Below, one piece after another: positions 20,032-29,587 of a DNA stretch of 64,000 nt (positions are counted from its first letter, which is position 1; each line of letters opens with the position of its first letter). This DNA comes from Cerrena zonata (taxonomy: Eukaryota > Basidiomycota > Agaricomycetes > Polyporales > Cerrenaceae). The notes under the pieces were generated by a model. It had not been told where the DNA came from, searched no databases, and saw nothing but the letters and a program-made list of their open reading frames with translations. The position numbers were made by a program, and so were the translations under genes. The stretch covers positions 1-64,000 of the forward strand of contig JASBNA010000075.1 of the NCBI GenBank assembly GCA_038087015.1, in the 5' to 3' direction.

Positions 20032-21126
20032 ATGGAAAATATTAAAATAGAAAGTATTACAACAGGTCTAAAAGAGTGGTTGTACTTATCCTCAAATAAT
20101 TGAAGGAAAGAGCACTACAATAGTTTAGATACTCTTTATATTGTTTAACCAAGCATTGACTACATGTTGGTCAATGCGTTCGTGGAAGTAAGACCAAGTG
20201 GGAAGAGTATCAACACTGACAAAATCGACTAGTTTTAGATCCCACTTGACTTTAAATAGACCATAGGATCACCACAACATAAAGACCTCAAAGCTATTTC
20301 AAATAGCCTTCTTGATTCTATACGCTAATTTGGTTAGTTGCTTGAGATTTTACGGTGATGATGGGCAGATTAACCATCACCCAGCGCGCTATGGTACCAG
20401 GGGGTTGGGGATTAGTTTGTCACGGCCTTGGGCGATGCTTGGACCTTGGTTTGGATGAGCGTGCTGGCATTTGGGTATTTTAGCGAATGGTTAAAGCGTA
20501 GAGAGCAGGGATACGCATATCTGTCATACCTAGATAACCAAGGTAATGGTCAGTACAAAGTAGAAATGGATTTACTTTAGAAGATGGATGGTACCATTTA
20601 CAACTAGGGGATCACCGTGTTAATTGAACATAGCTGAACTATTAAAGCATAATGCTGGTGATGTGTTTGTATATAGGCAGTAATGGTCTTGTCTACCCGG
20701 GATAACAACCTATGCCTATACATGCATCATATAGATCACCAACTCATGGATTTGAATTAGATTTTTGGCCCCAGGCTCCGATTTAGATAGTGGTATAGAC
20801 GGCAAGCGGGACGACCCAAACGGATACTGCACAAACGGGAGGTCTATGGTCGCCGACTGTCTATCTTCGTGCTGATACAGAAAGGGCCATTACTTTATTA
20901 AGCGATGCCGTAGAGGAGCGTGTATGCACTGGGGGATGAATTTTTATCATGACTACGTGGGTTCAGATCGCAGGAACATGCTACTAAAGTATATGATCAC
21001 ACTGAGACTGATGATTCATTGCGTAGTTGGGATTACGTATGGGCTAGTCTATCTTTTTGCCATTACCGTCATGAAGCTGCGAACAAATACAGAGTCTATA
21101 GGTACGTTATCCCATACAAGTCTTAG
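20032..21126 (+). pseudogene. Decayed protein gene, possibly an endogenised totivirus-like capsid
   Basis: This gap is unusually rich in protein-like translation, broken among all three plus-strand frames. Blocks are: 20149-20229 (27 codons, e.g. MLVNAFVEVRPSGKSI), 20348-20455 (GDDGQINHHPARYGTRGLG), 20416-20577 (54 codons, e.g. EWLKRREQGYAYLSYLDNQ), 20577-20624 (LEDGWYHLQLGDHRVN), 20706-20936 (HGFELDFWPQAPI, then ERAITLLSDAVEERVC) and 20977-21123 (49 codons, e.g. SLRSWDYVWASLSFCHYR). The last ends at a stop at 21124-21126. Stops within blocks are mostly TAG/TGA/TAA that single substitutions could have made. The stretch also seems less AT-rich than nearby spacers. Faint similarity of the later blocks to the yeast L-A-type coat protein suggests a fossil of an RNA virus of yeast, but this is weak. 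It could equally be another dead gene. Confidence 0.5.
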
Positions 21127-21750
21127 TAATACAACACATCTATATAGTCGTGACCTTGCGTATGTGAAGTGAGAGGCTTGGAGGCGTCATCAACCAAAAT
21201 TATAATTGTTGTAAGTGGACAAACTAAGCATGTTGCGATAAATGGTATAATATAATTGGCAATATATTTATTCACTATAAATAAAGAAGCTGTTTTCAAA
21301 TGGTTAATTTCTAGAATAAATTTCTATAAAACTGTTTAACTTCCAACTTTATTTATAATATTTTTGGTCTCCTCTTTCATATGCTTCCGTTCATTGATTA
21401 AAATAATAATTACTCTTCTTTCATGTTAATTATTCTCTTTTCATTATTCATCTGCCTTCGGGCTGGTTTCAATTATATGATAACCCTCTTATATTGTGGC
21501 TCTCTAACAATAACACACCAAATTTCACAGGTATACGCTTATCACTCTTCACTAATTGGTTGTAATCATTCCTTTGTCTTATTCATAATTATTCAGTTAT
21601 ACCTTTTTTGGTTGCAAATTTTATTTCTCATTTTTTCTCATTCTGAAATATACTTAACGTTTTCTAAATTGCATTTTCACTTGACCTAATCTGTAATTTT
21701 GTTGTAATCTGTAAATTGTCACAATCACTGGTAGATCTCGAAACGAGAAC
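21127..21750. other. AT-rich spacer after the relic
   Basis: AT-rich DNA between the relic and ROK1. An 88-codon ATG frame at 21423-21689 translates to hydrophobic, T-rich-derived sequence without motifs and is not annotated. Nothing else is recognised. Confidence 0.5.
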
Positions 21751-21777
21751 TGTACGGGTGAAAATTTCCACGATGAG
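21751..21777 (+). promoter_or_regulatory. ROK1 promoter elements: Rap1-like, RRPE-like and PAC
   Basis: Three elements stand together 57-83 bp before the ROK1 ATG: TGTACGGGTG (21751-21760, core of a Rap1-type site), AAAATTTC (21761-21768, near the RRPE AAAAATTT) and CGATGAG (21771-21777, the PAC core, bound by Dot6/Tod6-type repressors). RRPE plus PAC is the established signature of ribosome-biogenesis genes in budding yeasts, which agrees with the downstream gene. Confidence 0.6.
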
Positions 21778-21833
21778 CTTAGGATATTTTGAGCTTCATC
21801 TTGCAGTCTCTTCTTACTTCAGCAAAGACAACC

Positions 21834-23432
21834 ATGGATATCTTCAGAATTTTGTCGAGAGGAGCATCCTTAAAGAAGAGTAAGCAAGTTACCACAGATT
21901 ATGCCCTTCCATCCAAGTCACAAAATCAGGATAAGGTGAAAAAAACGGGATCAATTAGAGATGAAGTCGATAAAGAAACTGATTTTTTCCATTTGAAAAA
22001 CCATTCGAAACCAAAGGAGGTTGTGGAAACACCCAAGGAGGAGGAAGAAGAAGAAGAAAGTGTCCCTCCACCAAAGATTGCCAGTAGTGAAGATGCAAAT
22101 AAATTGCGTGCTTTGAATAGATCGAAAATCACTGGTGATGATATACCTTTACCCATTGGATCATTTGAAGATTTAGTAAGTCGTTTTAAGATTGACAAGA
22201 AACTATTGAACAACCTTATAGAAGGTGGATTTGTAGAACCCACTCCAATTCAATGTGAAAGTATTCCTATATGTCTTGAAAATAGAGACATGATTGGTTG
22301 TGCCCCAACTGGTTCCGGTAAAACTTTAGCATTTTTAATACCATTAATTCAAGCCATATTAATTTCTCCAAATAATTCTAAGAACTATGGTATAAGAGGA
22401 TTGATAATATCACCGACTAATGAATTGGCAGTACAAATCTTTCAAGAATTAGAAACATTAACAAAGGGTAAAAAATTAAAAATTGGTATTTTATCAAAAC
22501 AATTAGCAAATAAAATTAATAATAAAATTATAAATTCAAATAAATTTGATATTTTGGTGTCAACTCCTTTAAGATTAATTGATCTTATCAAGAATGAAAA
22601 TTTAAATTTATCAAAAGTTGAACAATTAGTAATTGATGAAGCTGATAAATTATTCGATCAAGGTTTTGTTGAACAAACCGATGATATTTTATCTAATTGT
22701 ACTTATCCAAAACTAAGAAAGTCAATGTTTTCTGCTACAATTCCTTCTGGTGTTGAAGAAATGGCTAATTCAATAATGAAGGATCCAATTAGAGTAATTA
22801 TTGGTCATAAAGAAGCTGCATCAAATACAATTCAACAAAAATTGGTCTTCACTGGTAACGAAGAAGGTAAATTATTAGCAATAAGGCAAATGATTCAGGA
22901 AGGTGAATTTAAACCTCCAATTATTATTTTCTTACAATCTATCACCAGAGCAAAAGCCTTATTTCATGAATTATTATATGATAAATTAAACGTTGATGTA
23001 ATTCATGCTGAAAGAACCCCAAAACAAAGAGACGATGTCATCAAAAGATTTAAAAATGGTGATATTTGGGTTTTAATTACTACTGATGTTATTTCTAGAG
23101 GTGTTGATTTTAAAGGAGTTAATTTAGTTATTAATTATGATGTCCCTCAAAGTGCTCAAGCTTATGTTCATAGAATTGGTAGAACTGGTAGAGGAGGTAA
23201 AATTGGTAAAGCAGTAACTCTTTTCACAAAGGAAGATGACAAAGCAGTTAAACCAATCATTAACGTTATGAAACAATCCGGTTGTAATGACGGTTTTAGC
23301 GAATGGATGGAAGATATGAATAAATTATCAAAAAATGATAAAAAAGATATCAAAAAACATCAAATCAAAAGAAATCAAATTAGTACAGTTCCAAAAGTTA
23401 TGAAAAATAAAAGAAAGAGAAAGAAGAAATGA
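21834..23432 (+). CDS. ROK1: DEAD-box RNA helicase Rok1
   Basis: Rok1 is an ATP-dependent RNA helicase of the nucleolus needed for 18S rRNA maturation and snR30 release. The start at ATG 21834 gives [15 protein letters not shown], the family N-terminus; the frame stays open upstream to a TTG at 21789. Helicase motifs in order: PTPIQ (Q motif, about residue 148), APTGSGKT (motif I, 170), PTNELAVQ (Ia), TPLRLID (Ib), DEAD written as DEADK (II, about 280), SAT (III), IIFLQS (IV), [11 protein letters not shown] (V) and [10 protein letters not shown] (VI). The 532-aa frame ends in a Lys/Arg run at 23432. A -1 frame from there to 23476 reads [15 protein letters not shown] and could be the true tail if a base is missing in the A/G-rich run. 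Confidence 0.92.
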   Translation: MDIFRILSRGASLKKSKQVTTDYALPSKSQNQDKVKKTGSIRDEVDKETDFFHLKNHSKPKEVVETPKEEEEEEESVPPPKIASSEDANKLRALNRSKITGDDIPLPIGSFEDLVSRFKIDKKLLNNLIEGGFVEPTPIQCESIPICLENRDMIGCAPTGSGKTLAFLIPLIQAILISPNNSKNYGIRGLIISPTNELAVQIFQELETLTKGKKLKIGILSKQLANKINNKIINSNKFDILVSTPLRLIDLIKNENLNLSKVEQLVIDEADKLFDQGFVEQTDDILSNCTYPKLRKSMFSATIPSGVEEMANSIMKDPIRVIIGHKEAASNTIQQKLVFTGNEEGKLLAIRQMIQEGEFKPPIIIFLQSITRAKALFHELLYDKLNVDVIHAERTPKQRDDVIKRFKNGDIWVLITTDVISRGVDFKGVNLVINYDVPQSAQAYVHRIGRTGRGGKIGKAVTLFTKEDDKAVKPIINVMKQSGCNDGFSEWMEDMNKLSKNDKKDIKKHQIKRNQISTVPKVMKNKRKRKKK

Positions 23433-23783
23433 TCCAGGCTTCTAAAAAGAGAAAAGCCGAAGAAACTCAAAATTAGTGTATATTTTAGATTAGTTAATGC
23501 ATATATCTTACAGTATAATGAATGTAAAAAATTTATATTTAATGAAATATTTTATCGAAGATTCTCTTCGTTAATGAATAGTTAGATGAAGCAAATGAAT
23601 GGTCAAAGTAATGAACATTTCACCTTATATGATACAATGAATAATCTATTCTAGTTAGTTGTGGTTTTTTTTTTGTTTTTTTTTTTTTTCGTTTTTTCTT
23701 TCCAATTTTTGGTTCTTCACCGGAAACTTTTTCTTTTCTATATTCGTAAAGATATCTTAACTAATAAAGAAATTGTAAAAAAC

Positions 23784-24161
23784 CTAGTGGTGTTCAGCAT
23801 GACCAACAGATGGGTAACCAAAAATACTTCTTCTACCGATAATTTCACCAACTGAAAAGAAACCTAATAAATGGGCACCGTAAACACCAGCTTTAACGGC
23901 ACATTGTCTGGTTGGTTGGAATTGAGAAGCTTTGGCAATGAATTCTTTTTGTTGTTGAGGAGATTGAATGAATTTCAAAGCATTTTGGTAAACTTGTTGA
24001 AATTGTTGTTGAGTTGGAGGAGCTAAACCTTCTTGTTTGTAGACAACCTTACCGACTTCGGCACCAACTTTACCCCAGTAAACAGCTGAGTTGGCGAATT
24101 GGGTGGATTTGGTGACTAAAGAGTTAGCGAAACCTGAGACTTTGTTAATAACAGCAGACAT
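23784..24161 (-). CDS. ATP20: ATP synthase subunit g
   Basis: Subunit g of the mitochondrial F1Fo ATP synthase, required for dimer and oligomer formation and so for cristae shape. The 125-aa product shows AVYWGKVGAEVGKVVYKQEG (about residues 26-45), LAPPTQQQFQQVY, and the single membrane segment near residues 90-108 with the GxxxG-like stretch (AGVYGAHLLGFFSVGEIIGR) ending in the family tail. Length is typical (115 in budding yeast). ATG 24161 is the only sensible start. A long T tract (23667-23690) lies downstream in the 306-bp gap to ROK1, which holds no other feature. Confidence 0.92.
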   Translation of the reverse strand: MSAVINKVSGFANSLVTKSTQFANSAVYWGKVGAEVGKVVYKQEGLAPPTQQQFQQVYQNALKFIQSPQQQKEFIAKASQFQPTRQCAVKAGVYGAHLLGFFSVGEIIGRRSIFGYPSVGHAEHH

Positions 24162-24423
24162 CTTTAACGGAGTAAAATTAGAACTACAATACTACCTTTT
24201 TAGCTCGGTTTTTTTTTTCAATTTTTTTTTTTTCATTCTCAAAACTTCTCATAATATTCTTATTCCGTGGACCAATCAAATCCCAGAAGTCCGAGCAGAG
24301 AATTTCGTCTTTCGCGGTGCACGGGCGTGTTGTAATAACTGGGGTTGGAGACTACATTTAGTTGAATGATTGATGGGTAGATCGTTTATTTGAATAATTG
24401 GAGAATATTGTTTGTTTGGTTCT

Positions 24424-25860
24424 CTACAAACTGACTCCGAATCTTTCAGGCCATATGGAAGGGGCTACCAAACTCCAGCCGTAGAGAACGTAACAGACCC
24501 AGGAACTTATAATCTTGACACAACTAGAGAAATAGGTTCTACCAACGGGGACAAAATCACCCAAGTCATCTTGTTGGACATTGATGGTCAATAAGGTAGC
24601 GACGTATTGAGTGGCCAAAAAGAAGATGATGTGAAACAAAACGTAATTATACTTAACCTTCAGTCTTTCTTCATCATGAACATTTGAAGAATCTTCTGTT
24701 TCATCATCATACATATCGAGTTGAGATAAAGCACTTTCAGGTAACAGACCTTCGTTGACAGCTTGTCTTATAGCTTGGTATCTCATTTCATTACGAGCCG
24801 AAGGTTGGGAACTGATGTATCCATCACCTCCACCACCTAATTCTGTACTATCGGAATCAAAAAAAGCAGAATTTGCAGCTGCCCTAGTGGTAGTATAAGC
24901 AACGGCAAGAAAAGTGAAAAGGGCACCTAAAACGATACTTACCGTCCTGGTTCCCTTTGATCTAACCAAAGGATTACACATTTTGTCATCAGGTTCCGAA
25001 GCAACAGCACTCATCACTAAGTAAGTACAATAGAAAACGACCATCGACGATTGAGCCAAACCGGCATGGGGATTAAATTCTTGAATTTTCGGATTGATAG
25101 ATAAACCAGATATTAATATGGCAAATATCAAATTTAAAGTAATGGACGTTTGATTCATGCTACATCCTTTACCAGCAAAGAAAATGTACATGATAATAAT
25201 CAAAACAATACTCGAGATATACATACCCAATGTACCTCCAATAAGTAATTTTTTCCAAAATCCAGCACTGTACTCATCTTCACCAGTGAGTTCTTCTAGT
25301 TCAATCTTCTCCAAACACTTTTCTGCCCAGGCATGAGCAAAATCAACTAAAAGAATCAATCCAATTCCAATGAAGATTGTTGAAAATATAATTGCAATAT
25401 GGTTACCATAAAAAATGAAAAAAGTATCGGGGATTAGAAAAAAATTCAATGCAATTAATGAAATCCAAGCAATAATCTTGAGTCTCCAACACCCATTTTG
25501 AATAACCGCTCTAGGGTTAGAAGTAGATTTAACATTGATTAATAAAGTAGCCAATATCAAGTGGAATATACCCAAGGCAAAATTGATTCGGTATACCGAA
25601 GTAAAACTTATACATTCACTACCATCGGGACCACATTTTATATTCACAAATCCAAACGTCGCCTTTTCCAATCGGTGTATTATGAATGGAGAAAAAGCTA
25701 TCCACGATAAAAGTGAATTTATTAGAAGGATAAACGCATAGGTTATTCTGGTCATTATAGAAGATTTATATGTTCCGCCAATGGAACTACAAACCGAACT
25801 CATGCACAAACATGTCCCACTCGAGACGAGTGTCATGGGAAGGGAAATTGCTGCACCCAT
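24424..25860 (-). CDS. TMS1: Serinc-family membrane protein Tms1
   Basis: Polytopic protein of the serine-incorporator (Serinc/TDE1) family, found in vacuolar and other membranes; its biochemical role in yeasts is unsettled. The 478-aa product begins MGAAISLPMTLVSSGTCLC, the conserved Serinc start, and has about ten to eleven hydrophobic segments, including ITYAFILLINSLLSWIAFSP, the conserved CNPLVRSKGTRT loop, and a final pair ending PSIWPERFG. A Ser/Asp/Gly-rich cytosolic loop lies near residues 340-400. It is divergent from ELP4 over about 200 bp that include a TA-rich run. Confidence 0.9.
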   Translation of the reverse strand: MGAAISLPMTLVSSGTCLCMSSVCSSIGGTYKSSIMTRITYAFILLINSLLSWIAFSPFIIHRLEKATFGFVNIKCGPDGSECISFTSVYRINFALGIFHLILATLLINVKSTSNPRAVIQNGCWRLKIIAWISLIALNFFLIPDTFFIFYGNHIAIIFSTIFIGIGLILLVDFAHAWAEKCLEKIELEELTGEDEYSAGFWKKLLIGGTLGMYISSIVLIIIMYIFFAGKGCSMNQTSITLNLIFAILISGLSINPKIQEFNPHAGLAQSSMVVFYCTYLVMSAVASEPDDKMCNPLVRSKGTRTVSIVLGALFTFLAVAYTTTRAAANSAFFDSDSTELGGGGDGYISSQPSARNEMRYQAIRQAVNEGLLPESALSQLDMYDDETEDSSNVHDEERLKVKYNYVLFHIIFFLATQYVATLLTINVQQDDLGDFVPVGRTYFSSCVKIISSWVCYVLYGWSLVAPSIWPERFGVSL

Positions 25861-26064
25861 ACCTATTATCTTCCAAATATATATATATATTTATTTCTAC
25901 TAATTGTCATTCCTATCTAATGATAAGTCATTTATATTTGTTGTTTCGCTTTCTCTCAGGTTGCATGCAGGAACTCTTTTGATACTAGAAAAATAAAAAA
26001 TTTCAGTGAAGATGTACTCAAGACCAAAGTCAATCTTCTCAACTAGTGCACAGAACTCCATAGT

Positions 26065-27408
26065 ATGTCATTCAGAAAGAGAAGTGAGGTCATAGGTGGG
26101 AACCCTATGGCCAATGCAAGAGTACCTGCTGGCGTATCGAGACCTGGTGTGCCTGCTAGGGCACCTCCAGTCAATGGAAGAGGTCCCCCAGTTAGTGGAA
26201 GAGGTCCTCCAGTTAGTGGAATATCTGCTAGTAGAGGTCCCATTACTCCTGTTTCTTCCAAAGCAAAGGAGCAGGAACAGTTTGACGCTCTTATGAAGAA
26301 TCCTGGAGTCAGACCATCATTAATAACATCGCAGCCAACCATTTCAACCGGTAGTTCTGACTTGGATAAAATAATTTTACATCAAGGCTTACCTATTGGG
26401 TGTTCATTGCTTATTGAAGAGTCTGGGACCACTGATTTCGCATCTGTTTTGTTGAGAGCTTTTGCATCTCAGGGGGTTATTCATAATAGACTTGAAAAAG
26501 ATCAATTACACTCTCATACAATTGTAATTGGATTGGGAGCAGCATGGGCCAAAGAATTACCTGGATTATATAAAGGTTCAAGTAAAGAACAAAAGAAGGC
26601 TAAAATCCAAGAAAATGAATCCAAGGTTAGTGTTTCAAATTTATCATCAGCTCCAAATAGTAATCGGGCTGAGAAGGATATGAAAATTGCCTGGAGATAT
26701 GGATTGAATAATAAAAAACAACAAGAACAAGAAAATAACACTGTTTATGAACATTATAACAACCAGTTTGATATCACGCAAAAGTTAGTTCCTGGACCAA
26801 GTGGACAAGATATGACTTTTGTTCCATTGAGTAGTAATTATAATCATATTGTTCTGCAATTGAATCAAATAATTAAAACTCAATTGAAAACAAACTCCTC
26901 AAAAGTGATTCGTTTGATTGTTCCAAATTTATTGAATCCATCTATTTATAATCCTGCTTTCAGTTCACCCAGTTTCATCATTCCTTTCTTTCATAGTCTT
27001 CGGGCACTTTTGCGTGAATTCAGTTTTAATTTATCATTAATAGCATCTTTGCCCTTAGATTTATATCCTAGATTCACCAGCTTAACCCTGATTTTGGAAA
27101 ATCTTGCTGATTCGGTGATCCATTTGCAACCTTTCAATCAACAAATGTCGGCTTTGATAGAAAAAGCTTATAAAAATGAACCAGCTAAAATTCAACAAGG
27201 TTTAGTCAATATTTTCAAACTTCCTGTTTTATCCGATAAAGGAATGATGATGGTTTATGAAGGTGAATATGCTTTCAAAAACGGAAGAAAGAAATTCGAA
27301 ATTGAAGAATGGGGTATACCTGTTGAAGACGATGATTCCAATAATAATAATGCGTCTCACGATGGGCATGATCATGGTCCTCAAACCACAAAGAATATAG
27401 ATTTTTAA
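26065..27408 (+). CDS. ELP4: Elongator subunit Elp4
   Basis: Elp4 forms a RecA-like hexameric ring with Elp5 and Elp6 in Elongator, which modifies wobble uridines of tRNA. The 447-aa product begins MSFRKRSEVIGGNP; it has a Pro/Gly repeat (NGRGPPVSGRGPPVSG, residues 37-52), then TISTGSSDLDKIILHQGLPI, the PAXNEB-family core of a degenerate RecA fold lacking a usable Walker A. A His/Asp-rich tail ends the protein. Length is like the 456-aa budding-yeast protein. ATG 26065 is the first in frame. Confidence 0.88.
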   Translation: MSFRKRSEVIGGNPMANARVPAGVSRPGVPARAPPVNGRGPPVSGRGPPVSGISASRGPITPVSSKAKEQEQFDALMKNPGVRPSLITSQPTISTGSSDLDKIILHQGLPIGCSLLIEESGTTDFASVLLRAFASQGVIHNRLEKDQLHSHTIVIGLGAAWAKELPGLYKGSSKEQKKAKIQENESKVSVSNLSSAPNSNRAEKDMKIAWRYGLNNKKQQEQENNTVYEHYNNQFDITQKLVPGPSGQDMTFVPLSSNYNHIVLQLNQIIKTQLKTNSSKVIRLIVPNLLNPSIYNPAFSSPSFIIPFFHSLRALLREFSFNLSLIASLPLDLYPRFTSLTLILENLADSVIHLQPFNQQMSALIEKAYKNEPAKIQQGLVNIFKLPVLSDKGMMMVYEGEYAFKNGRKKFEIEEWGIPVEDDDSNNNNASHDGHDHGPQTTKNIDF

Positions 27409-27437
27409 TGACCGTCGAAACGAATATATAATTCCTT

Positions 27438-28055
27438 TTAACTAGTTTTCCTTTTATTTTGTAATTGGGTTATTTGGCTTTGTAAAGCTTCAACCCTTGC
27501 TAGTATCTGATCTTGGCGGTCTAAACGACTCAAAATTTGTTCTTGAGTAGTTTCGACCTTCTTAAGTCTTTCCAATAGACCAATTGTTTCATCTTTAGTG
27601 TCTTTCGTTGGTTTGGCCACTTTATTTGAGCTCGACGAACTTCGCTTGACGTGCTGTGGTTCAGGTTTCAAAGGAGGCAGGAACAGACCGGCGAAGTGGT
27701 CCTTGGTCATCTTCAGATTTTAATTCCCCTGTATCATTAGTATTGAAATGAACTTCGTTATTAAAACTCACCGCTCGGGGTTTCTTGGGTTTCTGTGGGG
27801 AGTCTTCTAGAGCCCTTTTCTTAGAGTTCTCTATATCGGCTATACGCTGTCTTCTTTCTGGAGAGCCTGTTCTTCTAAGCGGTGAGCCTCTTGCAGAACG
27901 TACAAATGAACACTGCTATCAGACCCTTGTGAATCTGGTCTTGGAAGAGATGTGTTTGAAAGTCTCACCTTCAGGGGTGATTCGTTGTTTCGTTCAGGAG
28001 ACCTTTGTCTGGCCCTGTACAATACCTCGTCAATGCTGGAATCATACTTCGACAT
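27438..28055 (-). CDS. Unrecognised coiled-coil protein, two compensating frameshifts
   Basis: I do not recognise this gene. It seems to start at ATG 28055 (MSKYDSSIDEVLYRARQRSP), run to about 27930, continue in the -1 frame to about 27705 (RSARGSPLRRTGSPERR; KPRAVSFNNEVHF), and return to the first frame at about 27710 to end at 27438 with a coiled coil (LLERLKKVETTQEQILSRLD). All three segments have coherent composition: S-P and R-x-S sites in the first two, heptads in the last. An indel pair (one base lost, one gained) would give about 205 aa. The S-P sites and coiled coil suggest a nuclear or spindle-linked protein, but this is a guess. It is divergent from DMC1. Confidence 0.5.
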
Positions 28056-28235
28056 GCTTATGTAGTGCTGGTGTACTTTCTTAACTGATTGATAAACTGA
28101 AGCTATTGATTGTAACAAAAATGGTCAAAAAACCAAAACACTGCGTAAGACTGCGAAAAAGTTATACATCGCCTTCACTTATTCTATACTATTGCAACTT
28201 GCAATTGAATATCACATATCCACTAACAGAGCAAC

Positions 28236-29338
28236 ATGACATACGAAATCGAGACTCAAGGAAGGGGAGCCATCATCAATATTGACGAGCTTCAAAGTCA
28301 TGGAATCAATGTGGGGGATATATTCAAATTGAAAACCGCGGGCGTGTATTCTATAGCAGTATGTTATTTACTAATGATATCTGATTGATTTGATTATTAA
28401 CACTTTAAAGACTGTCCTTTCGATGACGAAAAGAAATTTGTGTAAAATTAAAGGTTTAAGTGAAGTCAAAGTTGAAAAAATCAAGGAAGCTGCTGGTAAG
28501 CTCATGGTACGTATAACTTTTAACTGATTTGATTGTAAAAAAATGTAATATTAACCAACCATAGAACATTGGCTTCGTACCAGGTACTATTCAAGCAGAG
28601 ATAAGAAGAAGTGTGTTTGCGATAAGTACCGGGTCAAAGCAATTGGACGAAGTATTGGGTGGAGGAATACATTCAAGAAGTATTAGTGAAGTGTTTGGTG
28701 AATTTAGATGCGGTAAGACTCAATTGTGTCATACCATGTGCGTTACTGCTCAGCTTCCAGTAGAAATGGGTGGTGCCGAAGGGAAGGTAGCTTACATTGA
28801 TACCGAAGGTACTTTCAGGCCAGACAGAATTGAATCGATTGCCGCAAGATTTGGGGTTGATCCCGCTGCTTGTTTAGAAAATATCTCTTATGCAAGAGCC
28901 CTCAATAGCGAGCATCAAGTAGAGCTTTGTGAACAGCTATGTGCTGATCTTGCAAGCGGGAGTTACCGCTTGATCATCATTGATTCGGTCATGGCTTGTT
29001 TCCGTACTGATTACATTGGCAGGGGAGAATTGAATGACAGACAACAAAAACTAAACCAATACTTATCATTATTGACCAGATTGGCCGAGGATTACAACGT
29101 TGCAGTATTCTTAACGAACCAAGTCCAATCTGATCCTGGTGCAAGTGCCTTGTTTGCCAGTGCTGATGGTAGAAAACCAGTTGGTGGTCATGTTTTGGCC
29201 CATGCTTCGGCCACAAGATTACTACTTAGAAAGGGCCGTGGAGAAGAGAGAGTTGCCAAATTGCAAGATAGCCCCGACATGCCAGAAAAAGAATGTGTAT
29301 ACGTTATAAGTGAAGGTGGGATCAAGGATTCAGAATGA
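28236..29338 (+). CDS. DMC1: Meiotic recombinase Dmc1 (three exons)
   Basis: Dmc1 is the meiosis-specific RecA/Rad51 paralogue that makes strand exchange between homologues. Exons: 28236-28358, 28411-28506, 28565-29338, giving 330 aa, all junctions in phase 0. Intron 1 has GTATGT and ends TTAAAG; intron 2 has GTACGT and ends CCATAG; both have ATTAAC about ten bases before the acceptor. The N-terminal helix-hairpin-helix includes [20 protein letters not shown]; the core shows [15 protein letters not shown], Walker [19 protein letters not shown], Walker [10 protein letters not shown] and loop [20 protein letters not shown]. Length and motifs are complete, so the gene looks functional. Some relatives in this clade lack DMC1. 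Confidence 0.95.
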
Positions 29339-29432
29339 ATCTTTGTGCTAATTGAACTTGATATTCTCAAGTCAATACATACTAAATGGGCATTCCCATC
29401 GCTAATTTGTCCGCAAAAGGTAAATTAATTGG

Positions 29433-29460
29433 AAAAAAAAAAAAAAAAAAAAAAAAAAAA
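29433..29460. repeat. Poly(A) tract, 28 bp
   Basis: An uninterrupted run of 28 A lies between DMC1 and MCM4. Such dA:dT tracts are common nucleosome-depleting elements in yeast promoters; this one ends 127 bp before the MCM4 ATG. Its exact length may be unreliable. Confidence 0.9.
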
Positions 29461-29464
29461 GCAT

Positions 29465-29470
29465 ACGCGT
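29465..29470. promoter_or_regulatory. MCB (ACGCGT) upstream of MCM4
   Basis: ACGCGT, the palindromic site of the MBF complex that drives G1/S genes, lies 118 bp upstream of the MCM4 start, right after the poly(A) tract. MCM genes are typical cell-cycle-regulated targets. A single copy only, so function is inferred. Confidence 0.5.
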
Positions 29471-29587
29471 CTTTCTGTTTCTTCCTCGATTTTTTTTATA
29501 GTAGCGGTTTTTCTTTTATTTCAAGCTCTTTTAAATACTTCAGTAAAATCAATAATTCAGTACTCAATACGCCTTTAGCGAATAACC

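Noticed and set aside
20506..20525. ATACGCATATC resembling part of U4 snRNA
   Set aside because: The match stops after about 11 bases and the rest of U4, including the 5' stem-loop, is absent; the stretch reads better as part of the protein relic.
20924..21172. 82-codon ATG frame inside the relic
   Set aside because: It is one of the three frames of the decayed gene; only its first few codons look protein-like, and the better C-terminal reading is the frame ending at 21126.
21423..21689. 88-codon hydrophobic frame
   Set aside because: Low-complexity T-rich DNA gives hydrophobic residues by chance; no motif.
27715..27765. Intron-like GTGAGT...TACTAATGATACAG on the minus strand
   Set aside because: Splicing here leads straight into a stop in the required frame; indels explain the frame change better.
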